51,178 bases of DNA from positions 1-51,178 of the forward strand of contig NZ_NSEA01000018.1 of NCBI RefSeq assembly GCF_002734285.1. The letters are read 5' to 3'. Shown piece after piece: positions 42,077-50,746 of the stretch (position 1 is its first letter; each line of letters starts with the position of its first letter). Below the pieces are notes generated by a model, which did not search any database, was not told where the DNA came from, and saw only the letters and a list, made by a program, of their open reading frames with translations. A program made the position numbers and the translations under genes. Source of the stretch: Fredinandcohnia onubensis (GTDB taxonomy: Bacteria; Bacillota; Bacilli; Bacillales; Bacillaceae_L).

Positions 42077-42931
42077 ATGTTACATGAAAAAACAATCGTT
42101 TTTATAGGGGCAGGATCAATGGCAGAGGCAATGATTTCAGGTATTGTTGCAGCTGGAAAAGTCCCTTCGAATCAGATTTTTGTTACCAACCGTTCGAATA
42201 CAGCACGACTACAACAACTTGAAGAAACTTATAAAATTAAAGGTTTAACAAGCCAACAACTAAACCTACAAAATATCGATATGATCGTCCTCGCAATGAA
42301 ACCTAAAGATGCAGAAGTTGCATTACAGTCCATCAAAGATTCACTTCAACCGAACCAACTCGTTTTATCCGTTTTAGCGGGTATTACCACAACCTACATG
42401 GAGCAGCATTTACCAGCGGGGCAACAGGTGATTCGTGTGATGCCGAATACATCTAGCATGATTGGAGAGTCTGCAACAGCAATTTCGGCTGGTTCCTCGA
42501 CTACTACTGAAAATATGTTGCTAGCAAAAGACCTACTTGAATCAATTGGAGAAGTTTACGAAATCCCAGAAGACCAAATGGATGTGTTTACGGGAGTAGC
42601 GGGTAGCGGACCTGCCTATATTTATTACCTAATGGAGCATATGGAAGCAACAGTGAGAAAAGCAGGATTACAAGAAAAAGTGACAAGAGATATTATTGCT
42701 CAAACGATTGTCGGGGCAGCAAAAATGATTCAGCAACAGAATGAGACACCGACCACATTACGAGAAAATGTGACTTCCCCAAATGGTACAACAGCTGCAG
42801 GTTTGGCAGCATTAGATAAAAATGGTGGCGGTAAGGCGATCTCACAAGCTATTAAGCATGCGGCAAAGCGTTCCCAGGAAATCAGTTCACAGCTTGAAGG
42901 TGCTACTGAGAAAAAAGTTCAAGCTGTTTAA
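42077..42931 (+). CDS. proC: Pyrroline-5-carboxylate reductase
   Basis: Last step of proline synthesis: reduces pyrroline-5-carboxylate with NAD(P)H. The 284-residue protein starts MLHEKTIVFIGAGSMAEAM, with the Rossmann GAGSMA motif; the substrate-binding C-terminal part has FTGVAGSGPAYIYYLMEHM and the LRENVTSPNGTTAAGL signature. Start 42077 follows AAGGGAGA. Together with proB and proA on the same strand it gives a full glutamate-to-proline path. B. subtilis ProI/ProG-type paralogues are similar, so the exact orthologue is not fixed. Confidence 0.93.
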   Translation: MLHEKTIVFIGAGSMAEAMISGIVAAGKVPSNQIFVTNRSNTARLQQLEETYKIKGLTSQQLNLQNIDMIVLAMKPKDAEVALQSIKDSLQPNQLVLSVLAGITTTYMEQHLPAGQQVIRVMPNTSSMIGESATAISAGSSTTTENMLLAKDLLESIGEVYEIPEDQMDVFTGVAGSGPAYIYYLMEHMEATVRKAGLQEKVTRDIIAQTIVGAAKMIQQQNETPTTLRENVTSPNGTTAAGLAALDKNGGGKAISQAIKHAAKRSQEISSQLEGATEKKVQAV

Positions 42932-42946
42932 CATAAGCATATAACC

Positions 42947-42988
42947 CTTTTACGGGCGATAAGCGCTTGTAAAAGTATTATCGTCCGG
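42947..42988 (+). promoter_or_regulatory. Hairpin between proC and proB
   Basis: CGGGCGATAA pairs with TTATCGTCCG (one G-T pair) around GCGCTTGTAAAAGTA. No T run follows, so it may shape mRNA stability rather than terminate. Confidence 0.45.
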
Positions 42989-43028
42989 CAATCAAAATCA
43001 AAAACAAAAACAGATAAGGATTGATCGG

Positions 43029-44150
43029 ATGTCCATAGAAAAAAGAGTTGTTATTAAGGTCGGAAGTAGCTCGTTAACGAGTCGTCACGGAGAAATTAGT
43101 AAGATAAAACTAGAAAAACTGACGAATGAAATTGCCGAGCTGAAGGATGCAGGGCACGAGGTTGTCCTTGTATCATCAGGGGCAGTCGCTGCTGGATATA
43201 GAAAGCTTGGCTGTCTTAAACGCCCAGATTCATTGCCGGAAAAACAAGCAGCTGCATCGATTGGTCAAGGATTATTAATGGAATCCTATTCCCACCTCTT
43301 CTTATCACACGGATATGTAGCTTCGCAAATCTTGATTTTAAGAAGCGACTTTTTGGATGAATCACGTTACCAAAACGTTCGCAACACATTGAACGTTTTA
43401 TTAGAACGGGGGATTATTCCTATCGTTAATGAAAATGATACGCTTTCGACAGAGCGTTTGAACTTTGGTGATAATGATACATTGGCGGCTAAAGTAGCTG
43501 GATTAGTGGATGCCGACCAACTGGTCATTTTATCTGATATAGATGGTCTATATGATAAAAACCCGACGGCACATGAGGATGCTAAGCTAATTGAGCGAGT
43601 GTCTGAAATTACAGATGAAATCGAGAATGCTGCGGGTGGTTCTGGAAGTGCTGTTGGTACAGGTGGCATGAAATCTAAAATTGAAGCCGTGAAGATTGCA
43701 ATGGCTTCTGGGATTTCCACCTTTTTAGGAAATGCAAATAAAGAAAATATCATCGTGGATGCTGTGGAAGAAAAGGCGACGGGTACGTATTTTGATTGTA
43801 AAAAATCTGTGACTATACTTAATCAAAAGAAAAAGTGGATAGCCTTTCACTCAGGATCCAAGGGAGAAATAATCATAAATGCCGATGCTACAGAGAGAAT
43901 TGTGAAGAACAGAAAGAGCCTACGGCTAAAGGAAATTCTTCAGGTCGAAGGTAGGTTTGAAAAAGGCGCTGTTGTCCGTGTAGTGGATTTGGATGAAGAA
44001 GAAATTGCCCGAGGATTGGTGAAAATCTCTTCAGAGGATTTGGAACGGATGCTACAGTCTCAAACAGATCAAGTATTAGATTCGACTGTCATTATGGAAA
44101 TGGGAGATTTTGTTTGCCATATTGATGCACCAATCACAATCGGAGTTTAA
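43029..44150 (+). CDS. proB: Glutamate 5-kinase
   Basis: Phosphorylates glutamate, the committed step of proline synthesis. The 373-residue protein has an amino-acid kinase domain (about 1-260: KVGSSSLTS, LVSSGAVAAG, NENDTLS, FGDNDTLAAKVA, GTGGMKSKIEA) and a C-terminal PUA domain (about 275-365). Its presence and the single-copy proC/proA neighbours suggest the anabolic, feedback-inhibited enzyme rather than the osmostress ProJ form, but that is not proven. GATAAGGATTGATCGG lies upstream of the ATG. Confidence 0.94.
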   Translation: MSIEKRVVIKVGSSSLTSRHGEISKIKLEKLTNEIAELKDAGHEVVLVSSGAVAAGYRKLGCLKRPDSLPEKQAAASIGQGLLMESYSHLFLSHGYVASQILILRSDFLDESRYQNVRNTLNVLLERGIIPIVNENDTLSTERLNFGDNDTLAAKVAGLVDADQLVILSDIDGLYDKNPTAHEDAKLIERVSEITDEIENAAGGSGSAVGTGGMKSKIEAVKIAMASGISTFLGNANKENIIVDAVEEKATGTYFDCKKSVTILNQKKKWIAFHSGSKGEIIINADATERIVKNRKSLRLKEILQVEGRFEKGAVVRVVDLDEEEIARGLVKISSEDLERMLQSQTDQVLDSTVIMEMGDFVCHIDAPITIGV

Positions 44151-44182
44151 CTTTATTCAGTAGGTAGCCCGACTGAATAAAG
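44151..44182 (+). other. Perfect hairpin directly after proB
   Basis: CTTTATTCAGT (44151-44161) pairs with ACTGAATAAAG (44172-44182), 11 bp, starting at the base after the stop codon. No T run follows. Confidence 0.7.
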
Positions 44183-44194
44183 TCAAAGCCTCCG

Positions 44195-44310
44195 GCGGAT
44201 GCCACAGATTTTTAGAGGTAGTTTTTCGAGCGTAAGATTAAAGACTAAGAACGCCACTTCCTGTGGCAACGTCTTTATGACCCACATCGTGTGGGCCTAA
44301 AATCTGGGCG
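44195..44310 (+). other. Branched structured element between proB and proA
   Basis: An outer stem CAGATTTTTAG (44205-44215) with CTAAAATCTG (44297-44306) encloses a stem AAAGAC (44240-44245)/GTCTTT (44271-44276), itself capped by GCCAC (44253-44257)/GTGGC (44263-44267), and a side hairpin CCCAC (44281-44285)/GTGGG (44291-44295). The whole forms a three-way junction. It has no T-box GGTGG motif. It may be a dispersed repeat or a cis-acting RNA for proA. Confidence 0.6.
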
Positions 44311-44350
44311 GTAAATACGCCAAGGCGCATTTGATTAAAGGAGGAATTAG

Positions 44351-45613
44351 GTGACTTTAGTAAAAGAAAATGTAGATATTAGAAATCAAGCCCGTGAAGC
44401 AAAAAAAGCGGCTAAACAAGTAGGTATTCTATCAACTGACGATAAAAACAGGGCATTATATATATTAGCTGAACATTTGGAAGCAAGCTTTGAAACCATT
44501 TTAGATGCAAATAAGGTTGATTTACAAAAAGGTAAAGACGCCGGATATTCGCCAGCATTCATGGATCGACTTACCCTTTCAAAGGAACGTATCTTTGATT
44601 TTGCAGAGGGACTTCGCCAAGTTGCTGCTTTGGAGGACCCCACAGACCAAGTCATCTCAGATTGGACATTAGAAAACGGCCTACAGGTGAAAAAAGTAAC
44701 CGTACCTTTGGGTGTTATCGGGATGATTTATGAGGCACGACCGAATGTAACGGTTGACGCAACTGGGCTCGCGTTGAAATCAGGAAATGCGATTATTTTA
44801 AAAGGCGGCTCATCGGCGATTCACACAAATAAAGCAATCGTTGAGGTTATTCAATATGCACTTGAACATACGATGATACCAAGGGAAGCTGTTCAATTTA
44901 TTGCAAGTACGGATCGAGAAGCTACAGGGCAGCTATTTACGATGAAGGAATATATTGATGTACTTATCCCACGCGGCGGGGCATCTTTGATTCAAACGGT
45001 TGTTAAACAAGCGACAGTACCTGTACTAGAAACAGGTGTTGGAAACTGCCATGTCTATATTGACTCTGAAGCGGATGTCAATAAGGCGTTGCCTATCCTT
45101 GTGAATGCAAAAACGGATCGCCCAGCTGTTTGTAATGCTGCGGAAACAGTCCTTATACATAAGGATTGGTTGCTAAAGCATAAGGACGCCCTTGTGAAGA
45201 CATTACAGGAACATTCTATTACAGTGCATGGGGATGAGCAGTCACTATCAATTATCCCAAACGCTATCCCGGCAGGTGAAGAGGATTGGGCAAATGAATA
45301 CTTGAGTTTGCACATTGCGATGAAGGTCGTTGAAGATGTGCACGAAGCAATTGACCATATTGAACAGTATGGAACAAAGCACTCAGAAGCGATTATTACA
45401 GAAAATCAAGAAACAGCAAATGTGTTCATGAAGCTTGTCGATGCATCTTCTCTTTATCACAATGCTTCAACTCGATTTACAGATGGTGGAGCCCTAGGCT
45501 TTGGAGCGGAGATCGGCATTTCAACTCAAAAGCTTCATGCACGTGGACCAATGGGACTACCAGCATTAACTACAGTAAAATTCTTAATGACCGGAAATGG
45601 GCAAATAAGATAA
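44351..45613 (+). CDS. proA: Glutamate-5-semialdehyde dehydrogenase (gamma-glutamyl phosphate reductase)
   Basis: Second step of proline synthesis; reduces glutamyl phosphate with NADPH. The 420-residue aldehyde-dehydrogenase-fold protein has PLGVIGMIYEARPNVT, the catalytic cysteine region AKTDRPAVCNAAETVL and the C-terminal DASSLYHNASTRFTDGGALGFGAEIGISTQKLHARGPMGL block. The start is a GTG with AAAGGAGGAATTAG upstream. It lies 200 bp after proB; the gap is filled by structured DNA. A strong terminator follows. Confidence 0.95.
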   Translation: MTLVKENVDIRNQAREAKKAAKQVGILSTDDKNRALYILAEHLEASFETILDANKVDLQKGKDAGYSPAFMDRLTLSKERIFDFAEGLRQVAALEDPTDQVISDWTLENGLQVKKVTVPLGVIGMIYEARPNVTVDATGLALKSGNAIILKGGSSAIHTNKAIVEVIQYALEHTMIPREAVQFIASTDREATGQLFTMKEYIDVLIPRGGASLIQTVVKQATVPVLETGVGNCHVYIDSEADVNKALPILVNAKTDRPAVCNAAETVLIHKDWLLKHKDALVKTLQEHSITVHGDEQSLSIIPNAIPAGEEDWANEYLSLHIAMKVVEDVHEAIDHIEQYGTKHSEAIITENQETANVFMKLVDASSLYHNASTRFTDGGALGFGAEIGISTQKLHARGPMGLPALTTVKFLMTGNGQIR

Positions 45614-45620
45614 TAACGAA

Positions 45621-45655
45621 ACACGGCAGAATGATAAAGATTCTGCCGTGTTTTT
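45621..45655. terminator. Strong terminator after proA
   Basis: ACACGGCAGAAT (45621-45632) pairs perfectly with ATTCTGCCGTGT (45640-45651), then a T run. Confidence 0.93.
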
Positions 45656-45681
45656 GAGTGAAAGGGAAAAGTTCATTGTCC

Positions 45682-46500
45682 CTAAAAAAATCTACTTAGT
45701 AAATAGGCAATCCATTTGCAATGTGGATGATTCCGGATGTTTTCCAGTAGTCCTTTTATAATGGCAGGGCTAAATGTTCGTTCATCCACCTGTTCTTTCA
45801 ATAGCTGCAGGGATTCCTTTTCAATGGAATCCTCCATTTCTTTTACTTTCTCCTCAATTATCGAAGTCAATTGTTCCTTCGTGACCTCACCCTGCGTAGA
45901 TGATTCCATAAGCTCTTTTTTTAGAAAAGGAAGGGTCATACCATGAGCTAATAAATCTGTTTTTTCCACTAGGGACTGACAAAGGAGGTCAATATCCAAC
46001 GGAACAAGCTGATACAAAAAGAGCTCCGAATACATTCTCATAAAACCTTTTATACAATAAAGTAGGTCATATTTTATATGCTCCGCTTTTTCTCCATAAA
46101 TGCGGTCAATCATCAAAAGAATCACTGTATTACCTAGTTTGTCATAATAATGCATTTTAAGAATTAGTTTTTCGTTGAGAGACTGTGTATACTCTTTCAT
46201 TAATATATTCGCAAACTGAGAGTGTTCTTTAAATGACTGGAAGCTTACATAATAATATTCAAACAGAAGATTTTCTGTATCTTTTTTGTTTTTGACTAAG
46301 TGGTCAATATCAGAAAAAATTTGCTCCATAAACTGGTCGATTAGGGCGATGATTAGTTCATCTTTTGACTTGAAAGAGAGGTAGAAAGCTCCCTTTGAAA
46401 TCCCACACTGATCAGTTATTTGTTGTACGGATGTTGCCTCAAAACCTTGCTTTGCGAAAAGCTCAAGCGCCTTTTCCATTATAAGTTTTTTTTTCACCAT
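45682..46500 (-). CDS. TetR-family repressor (YerO-like)
   Basis: A 272-residue regulator, longer than most TetR proteins because of an extended helical C terminus. The helix-turn-helix is at about residues 24-45 (ATSVQQITDQCGISKGAFYLSF). Divergent from a SwrC-like RND gene; B. subtilis swrC likewise lies beside a TetR gene (yerO). The operator between the two genes is embedded in the exporter promoter. It probably represses the exporter until a surfactant or antibiotic ligand binds. Confidence 0.85.
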   Translation of the reverse strand: MVKKKLIMEKALELFAKQGFEATSVQQITDQCGISKGAFYLSFKSKDELIIALIDQFMEQIFSDIDHLVKNKKDTENLLFEYYYVSFQSFKEHSQFANILMKEYTQSLNEKLILKMHYYDKLGNTVILLMIDRIYGEKAEHIKYDLLYCIKGFMRMYSELFLYQLVPLDIDLLCQSLVEKTDLLAHGMTLPFLKKELMESSTQGEVTKEQLTSIIEEKVKEMEDSIEKESLQLLKEQVDERTFSPAIIKGLLENIRNHPHCKWIAYLLSRFF

Positions 46501-46527
46501 TTCGTGGTTCTCTCCCGTTTTCTTTTA

Positions 46528-46556
46528 TTGACAAATGACTGATTGGTCATTATTAT
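46528..46556 (+). promoter_or_regulatory. Promoter of the RND exporter with embedded operator
   Basis: Consensus TTGACA (46528-46533), 17-bp spacer, TATTAT (46551-46556). The dyad ATGAC-TGATTG-GTCAT (46535-46550) fills the spacer, so a bound TetR protein would exclude RNA polymerase. Confidence 0.85.
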
Positions 46557-46598
46557 AAATAAATGGGTTTAATAAGTCAATCTAGGGTAGGTGTAAGT

Positions 46599-49500
46599 GT
46601 GAGAGGTATAGCCAACTTTGTATTAAAAAACAAACTAGCAGTTTGGTTATTAACGATTATTATAACGGTATCTGGAATATATTCAGGTACACAAATGAAG
46701 ACAGAAACGATTCCAGATATATCGATTCCTTTCCTAATGGTTATGGATGTATATCCTGGTGCAACTCCTGAACAGGTAATGGAAGATGTCTCGATGCCAA
46801 TTGAAAAAGCGGTTGAAGGACTTGATGGGGTTAAATCTGTTTATTCCAATTCCTATTCGAACATGGCTAATATTCAAGTTGAATATGAATATGGTGAGGA
46901 TATGGATGAGGCAAAGCGTGCCCTCCAATCTGCGTTAGATGCAGTTACATTGCCAGAAGCTGCACAAGAGCCTGTTATTACAGCAATTAGTATGAATATG
47001 ATGCCGGTTGTGGCATTAAGCGTAAGTAGTACAACAGAAGATATTGTGGAATTAACATCAACAGTAGAAGATGTTTTGCTTCCTAAGATTGAAAAGCTTG
47101 ATGGGGTTGGTTCTGCAACAATCACAGGCCAACATATTGAAGAAGTACAACTTACTTATAATAGTGAAAGAATGGCTGAGCTTGACTTAAAAGAGGATTC
47201 AGTCAAACAGATGATCCAAGCAAGTGATATGTCAGTATCACTAGGACTTTTTGAATTTAAAGAAGGTGAACAAGCTGTTGCGATTGACGGAAAGTTCATG
47301 ACAGCAGATGAGTTAAAGGAAATGTTAATTCCTGTTACACCTACTGAAAATAATCCACAGCCATTCGTGAAGCTTGGTGATATTGCTACAATTGAAGAGG
47401 TTGGACGTGTTCAATCCGTATCTCGTACGAACGGAAAAGATGCCATTGCCATTCAAATTGTTAAAGAGCAGCAAGCTAACACAGTGGATGTGGTAAACGA
47501 AGTAAAGGAGCTTATTGATGACGAGCAGGAAAGAGTTGAAGGTCTCGTTATTGATGTTTCACTTGACCAAGGAGAGCCAATTGAAAAATCAGTTGCAACA
47601 ATGGTAGAAAAAGCACTATTTGGTGGTTTGATCGCGGTCTTGATTATCCTGCTTTTCCTTCGAAATTTTAGATCAACAATTATTTCTATTGTTTCAATTC
47701 CAGTTTCAATTTTTATGGCATTATTGCTACTGAAGTGGATGGATATTACGCTAAACTTAATGACACTAGGAGCAGTTACCGTTGCAATTGGACGTGTAAT
47801 TGATGACTCCATCGTCGTTGTTGAAAATATTTATCGAAGATTACATTTAAAAGAAGAAAAGCTAAATGGTCGTGCCTTAATTCGTGAAGCAACGCTAGAA
47901 ATGTTCAAGCCAATCCTCTCCTCCACGTTAGTTACGGTTGCGGTATTTGCACCGTTAATTTTTGTAGGCGGTATGGTTGGAGAATTGTTCATGCCGTTCG
48001 CATTAACAATGACTTTTGCTTTAGGGGCTTCCTTGCTAGTTGCGATTACAATCGTTCCTGCTTTATCACATACGTTATTTAAGAAACAGCTCTATGTGGA
48101 AAAAACAGAGTCAAAGCATAAAGAAGTAGGTAAGCTTGCAAACTGGTATAAAGGCATTTTAAATTGGTCACTAAATCATAAAATTATTGTGTCTGTCCTG
48201 TCAGTATTATTATTGGTCGGTAGCTTAGCATTAACACCGCTTATTGGTTTTAGTTTTATGGGTAGTGAAGAAGAAAAGGTAATGTATCTAACTTACACGC
48301 CAGGTACTGGTGAGTTAAAAGATGAAACCTTAGATAATGTTGCAACGGTTGAAGAAGAGCTATTAAAACGAGAAGATATTGATATTCTTCAGGTTTCTGT
48401 TACGGAAAGCGGCGACCCAATGGCAGCGATGATGGGAGGCGGCGGTGACGGTGCGCTCATGTACCTCATATTTGATCCGGAAATGGAGAACTTCCCAGAA
48501 GTCCGCGAAGAAGTCGAAGAGTATGTGTTTAATATTGGCCAATCAGGTGAGTGGAAGAGCCAGAATTTCTCTTCTATGTCAATGAGCACAAATGAAGTAA
48601 GTTATACATTATACAGTGAAGATTTAGATAAGCTTTATGATGCAGTTGATATGGTTGAAGGTGTCATGAAAGATGCAGACGGCTTAGAGGATGTATCGTC
48701 AAGTGCTGAGGATGCATATGTAGAGTACACTTTCAATGTTGAGCAGGATGAACTGTTACAATTTGGACTTACAACTGGTCAAATTGTGATGATGCTAAAT
48801 CCAGACCGCTCACAAGAGGTTATCACAACTGTTGAAAAAGACGGAAATACATTAGAGGTTGTTGTTCAGCAGGAAGAAGTAGCTACACCTGAATCAATAG
48901 ACGATCTTCTTGCAACACAAGTACCAACAGCAGTGGGTACAACTATGCCTCTATCTGATTTAGTAACGGTTAAAGAAGGTACAGCCCTAAATACACTTGC
49001 TCGTAGTAAAGGTGAGTACTATGCTTCCGTTTCAGGAACTATTATTGGCGATGATATTTCAAAAGTGACAGCTAAAGTTGGAGAAGAAGTTGATGAGCTA
49101 GACCTTCCAAAAGGCGTAACACTTGATATTGCCGGCGTTCAAGCAGACATGGTTGAAACATTTACTCAACTAGGTCTTGCGATGCTCGCAGCGATTGCCA
49201 TTGTGTACTTCATCCTTGTTGTAACATTTGGTGAAGGAGTTGCACCGTTTGCGATTCTATTCTCCCTTCCATTTGCGATTATTGGTTCGTTTGTTGGATT
49301 ATTGATAGCAGATGAAACCATTTCGGTATCGGTTATGATGGGTCTGTTGATGTTGATCGGTATAGTGGTTACAAACGCCATCGTTCTAGTAGACCGAATT
49401 ATTCATATGGAACGTGATGGATTAACAATGCGTGAAGCTGTTCTTGAAGCTGGTGCAACACGTTTACGTCCAATCTTAATGACAGCAATTGCCACAATGG

Positions 49501-49682
49501 GTGCGTTAATTCCGTTATTATTTGGCGAAGGTGGCGGAGGTTTAATTTCGAAAGGACTTGGTATTACTGTTATCGGTGGACTCGCAAGTTCGACTCTATT
49601 AACACTTCTAGTCGTGCCAATCGTCTATGAAATTTTGTCTAAAATCTTTAAGAAAGACCGTAAAAACATTCAAGAAAACTAA
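46599..49682 (+). CDS. swrC: RND-family exporter, SwrC/AcrB-like
   Basis: Proton-driven export protein of the HAE1/RND superfamily, 1027 residues, with twelve membrane helices and two large extracytoplasmic loops (about residues 35-330 and 550-840). Helix 4 carries the proton-relay GRVIDDSIVVVENIY pattern. The closest match I recall is SwrC (YerP) of B. subtilis, which exports surfactin and is needed for swarming. GTG 46599 is preferred: ATG 46563 would be at or next to the transcription start, while GGGTAGGTG precedes 46599. The neighbouring TetR gene supports the identification. Substrate here unknown. Confidence 0.85.
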   Translation: MRGIANFVLKNKLAVWLLTIIITVSGIYSGTQMKTETIPDISIPFLMVMDVYPGATPEQVMEDVSMPIEKAVEGLDGVKSVYSNSYSNMANIQVEYEYGEDMDEAKRALQSALDAVTLPEAAQEPVITAISMNMMPVVALSVSSTTEDIVELTSTVEDVLLPKIEKLDGVGSATITGQHIEEVQLTYNSERMAELDLKEDSVKQMIQASDMSVSLGLFEFKEGEQAVAIDGKFMTADELKEMLIPVTPTENNPQPFVKLGDIATIEEVGRVQSVSRTNGKDAIAIQIVKEQQANTVDVVNEVKELIDDEQERVEGLVIDVSLDQGEPIEKSVATMVEKALFGGLIAVLIILLFLRNFRSTIISIVSIPVSIFMALLLLKWMDITLNLMTLGAVTVAIGRVIDDSIVVVENIYRRLHLKEEKLNGRALIREATLEMFKPILSSTLVTVAVFAPLIFVGGMVGELFMPFALTMTFALGASLLVAITIVPALSHTLFKKQLYVEKTESKHKEVGKLANWYKGILNWSLNHKIIVSVLSVLLLVGSLALTPLIGFSFMGSEEEKVMYLTYTPGTGELKDETLDNVATVEEELLKREDIDILQVSVTESGDPMAAMMGGGGDGALMYLIFDPEMENFPEVREEVEEYVFNIGQSGEWKSQNFSSMSMSTNEVSYTLYSEDLDKLYDAVDMVEGVMKDADGLEDVSSSAEDAYVEYTFNVEQDELLQFGLTTGQIVMMLNPDRSQEVITTVEKDGNTLEVVVQQEEVATPESIDDLLATQVPTAVGTTMPLSDLVTVKEGTALNTLARSKGEYYASVSGTIIGDDISKVTAKVGEEVDELDLPKGVTLDIAGVQADMVETFTQLGLAMLAAIAIVYFILVVTFGEGVAPFAILFSLPFAIIGSFVGLLIADETISVSVMMGLLMLIGIVVTNAIVLVDRIIHMERDGLTMREAVLEAGATRLRPILMTAIATMGALIPLLFGEGGGGLISKGLGITVIGGLASSTLLTLLVVPIVYEILSKIFKKDRKNIQEN

Positions 49683-49690
49683 TTCTTTTG

Positions 49691-49726
49691 GCCCTACAAG
49701 GTTATACATATCTTGTGGGGCTTTTT
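49691..49726 (+). terminator. Terminator after the RND exporter gene
   Basis: GCCCTACAAG (49691-49700) pairs with CTTGTGGGGC (49712-49721) with a G-T pair, then five T. Confidence 0.85.
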
Positions 49727-49776
49727 GTATTGGAAGTCATATTTGTGTTCGGCTAAAAAATTTATGTGAATATGTG

Positions 49777-49807
49777 TTGACCTTAACGTTGCGTAAGGGT
49801 GTAAATT
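49777..49807 (+). promoter_or_regulatory. MerR-type promoter with 19-bp spacer
   Basis: TTGACC (49777-49782), 19 bp, TAAATT (49802-49807). The overlong spacer and the dyad CCTTAACG-TT-GCGTAAGG (49781-49798) within it are the hallmark of MerR-activated promoters; here it would drive the regulator's own gene. Confidence 0.7.
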
Positions 49808-49829
49808 GAAATTATCAGGGGGTGATGAG

Positions 49830-50597
49830 ATGGAGTATACGGTACAAAAGCTAGCAAAACTAGCAGGAGTAAGCACAAGAACTTTAAGGTATTACGATGA
49901 AATTGGAATTCTTAAGCCGGCAAGAATCAATTCATCGGGCTACCGAATTTATGGCCAAAATGAAGTCAATCGTCTTCAACAAATTCTTTTTTACCGTGAA
50001 CTCGGGGTCAATCTAACAGATATCAAACAAATAATGACCAATCCTGCCTTTGATGAATCCAAAGCACTCAAAGAACATCGAGAGCAGCTCCTTGATAAAC
50101 GAAAAAAAATCGATCTACTCATTGCCAATGTCGAAAAAACAATTGCGCAAAAAGAAGGGAGAGTTAGTATGTCTGACCAAGAAAAATTTGAAGGCTTCAA
50201 AAAGAAAGCCCTCGAGGAAAATGAGAAAAAATACGGAAAAGAAATCCGTGAAAAATATGGCGATGAAACAGTTAAACAATCAAACGAGAAATTCATGAAT
50301 ATGTCTAAAGAGGATCATGAGGCGGTGACCCGTCTTTCCGAGGAGTTAATGGAGACTTTGAGTAATGCGATGAAGACCGGCGATCCAGCCGGAGAACTTG
50401 GCCAGAAAGCGGCTGAATTGCATAAGCAGTGGATTATGTATTTTTGGCCACAATATAGTAAAGAAGCACATGCAGGCTTGGCGCAAATGTATGTCGATGA
50501 CGAGAGATTCACAGCTTATTATGACAAGGAACAGCCAGGAACCGCAGAATTCTTGAGAGATGCGATATTTGCGTACACAGGGCAAAAGAGTGAATAG
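49830..50597 (+). CDS. MerR-family regulator with TipAS domain
   Basis: A 255-residue transcription activator. N-terminal winged helix (about residues 1-70: YTVQKLAKLAGVSTRTLRYYDEIGILKPAR), a dimerisation coiled coil (about 75-110) and a C-terminal TipAS antibiotic-binding domain (about 130-250, with WIMYFWPQYSKEAHAGLAQMYVDDERFTAYYD). TipA-type proteins bind thiopeptides and other cyclic drugs and activate their own promoter. ATG 49830 follows AGGGGGTGATGAG; an ATG-like start at 49806 overlaps the -10 box. B. subtilis Mta is a related regulator. Confidence 0.88.
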   Translation: MEYTVQKLAKLAGVSTRTLRYYDEIGILKPARINSSGYRIYGQNEVNRLQQILFYRELGVNLTDIKQIMTNPAFDESKALKEHREQLLDKRKKIDLLIANVEKTIAQKEGRVSMSDQEKFEGFKKKALEENEKKYGKEIREKYGDETVKQSNEKFMNMSKEDHEAVTRLSEELMETLSNAMKTGDPAGELGQKAAELHKQWIMYFWPQYSKEAHAGLAQMYVDDERFTAYYDKEQPGTAEFLRDAIFAYTGQKSE

Positions 50598-50616
50598 GGT
50601 GTATGAGTTTTTTTGG

Positions 50617-50650
50617 GGTGAGATCTTAGAGGTCTCGCTCTTTTTTTTTG
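50617..50650 (+). terminator. Terminator after the MerR gene
   Basis: GAGATCT (50620-50626) pairs with AGGTCTC (50630-50636), one G-T pair, then CGCTC and a run of nine to ten T. Confidence 0.75.
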
Positions 50651-50746
50651 TGTTTCAGTTCGTACGTTATTGTGTAGGAATTTACCTGAGTGTTACCAGA
50701 ATGTAGTGTTTCAATCCGAACAGAAAGTGTGGGTATCAACTGTTTG

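Noticed and set aside
46563..46598. ATG start for the RND exporter at 46563
   Set aside because: It would be at or next to the expected transcription start, without a ribosome site; GTG 46599 has GGGTAGGTG upstream and restores the family N terminus.
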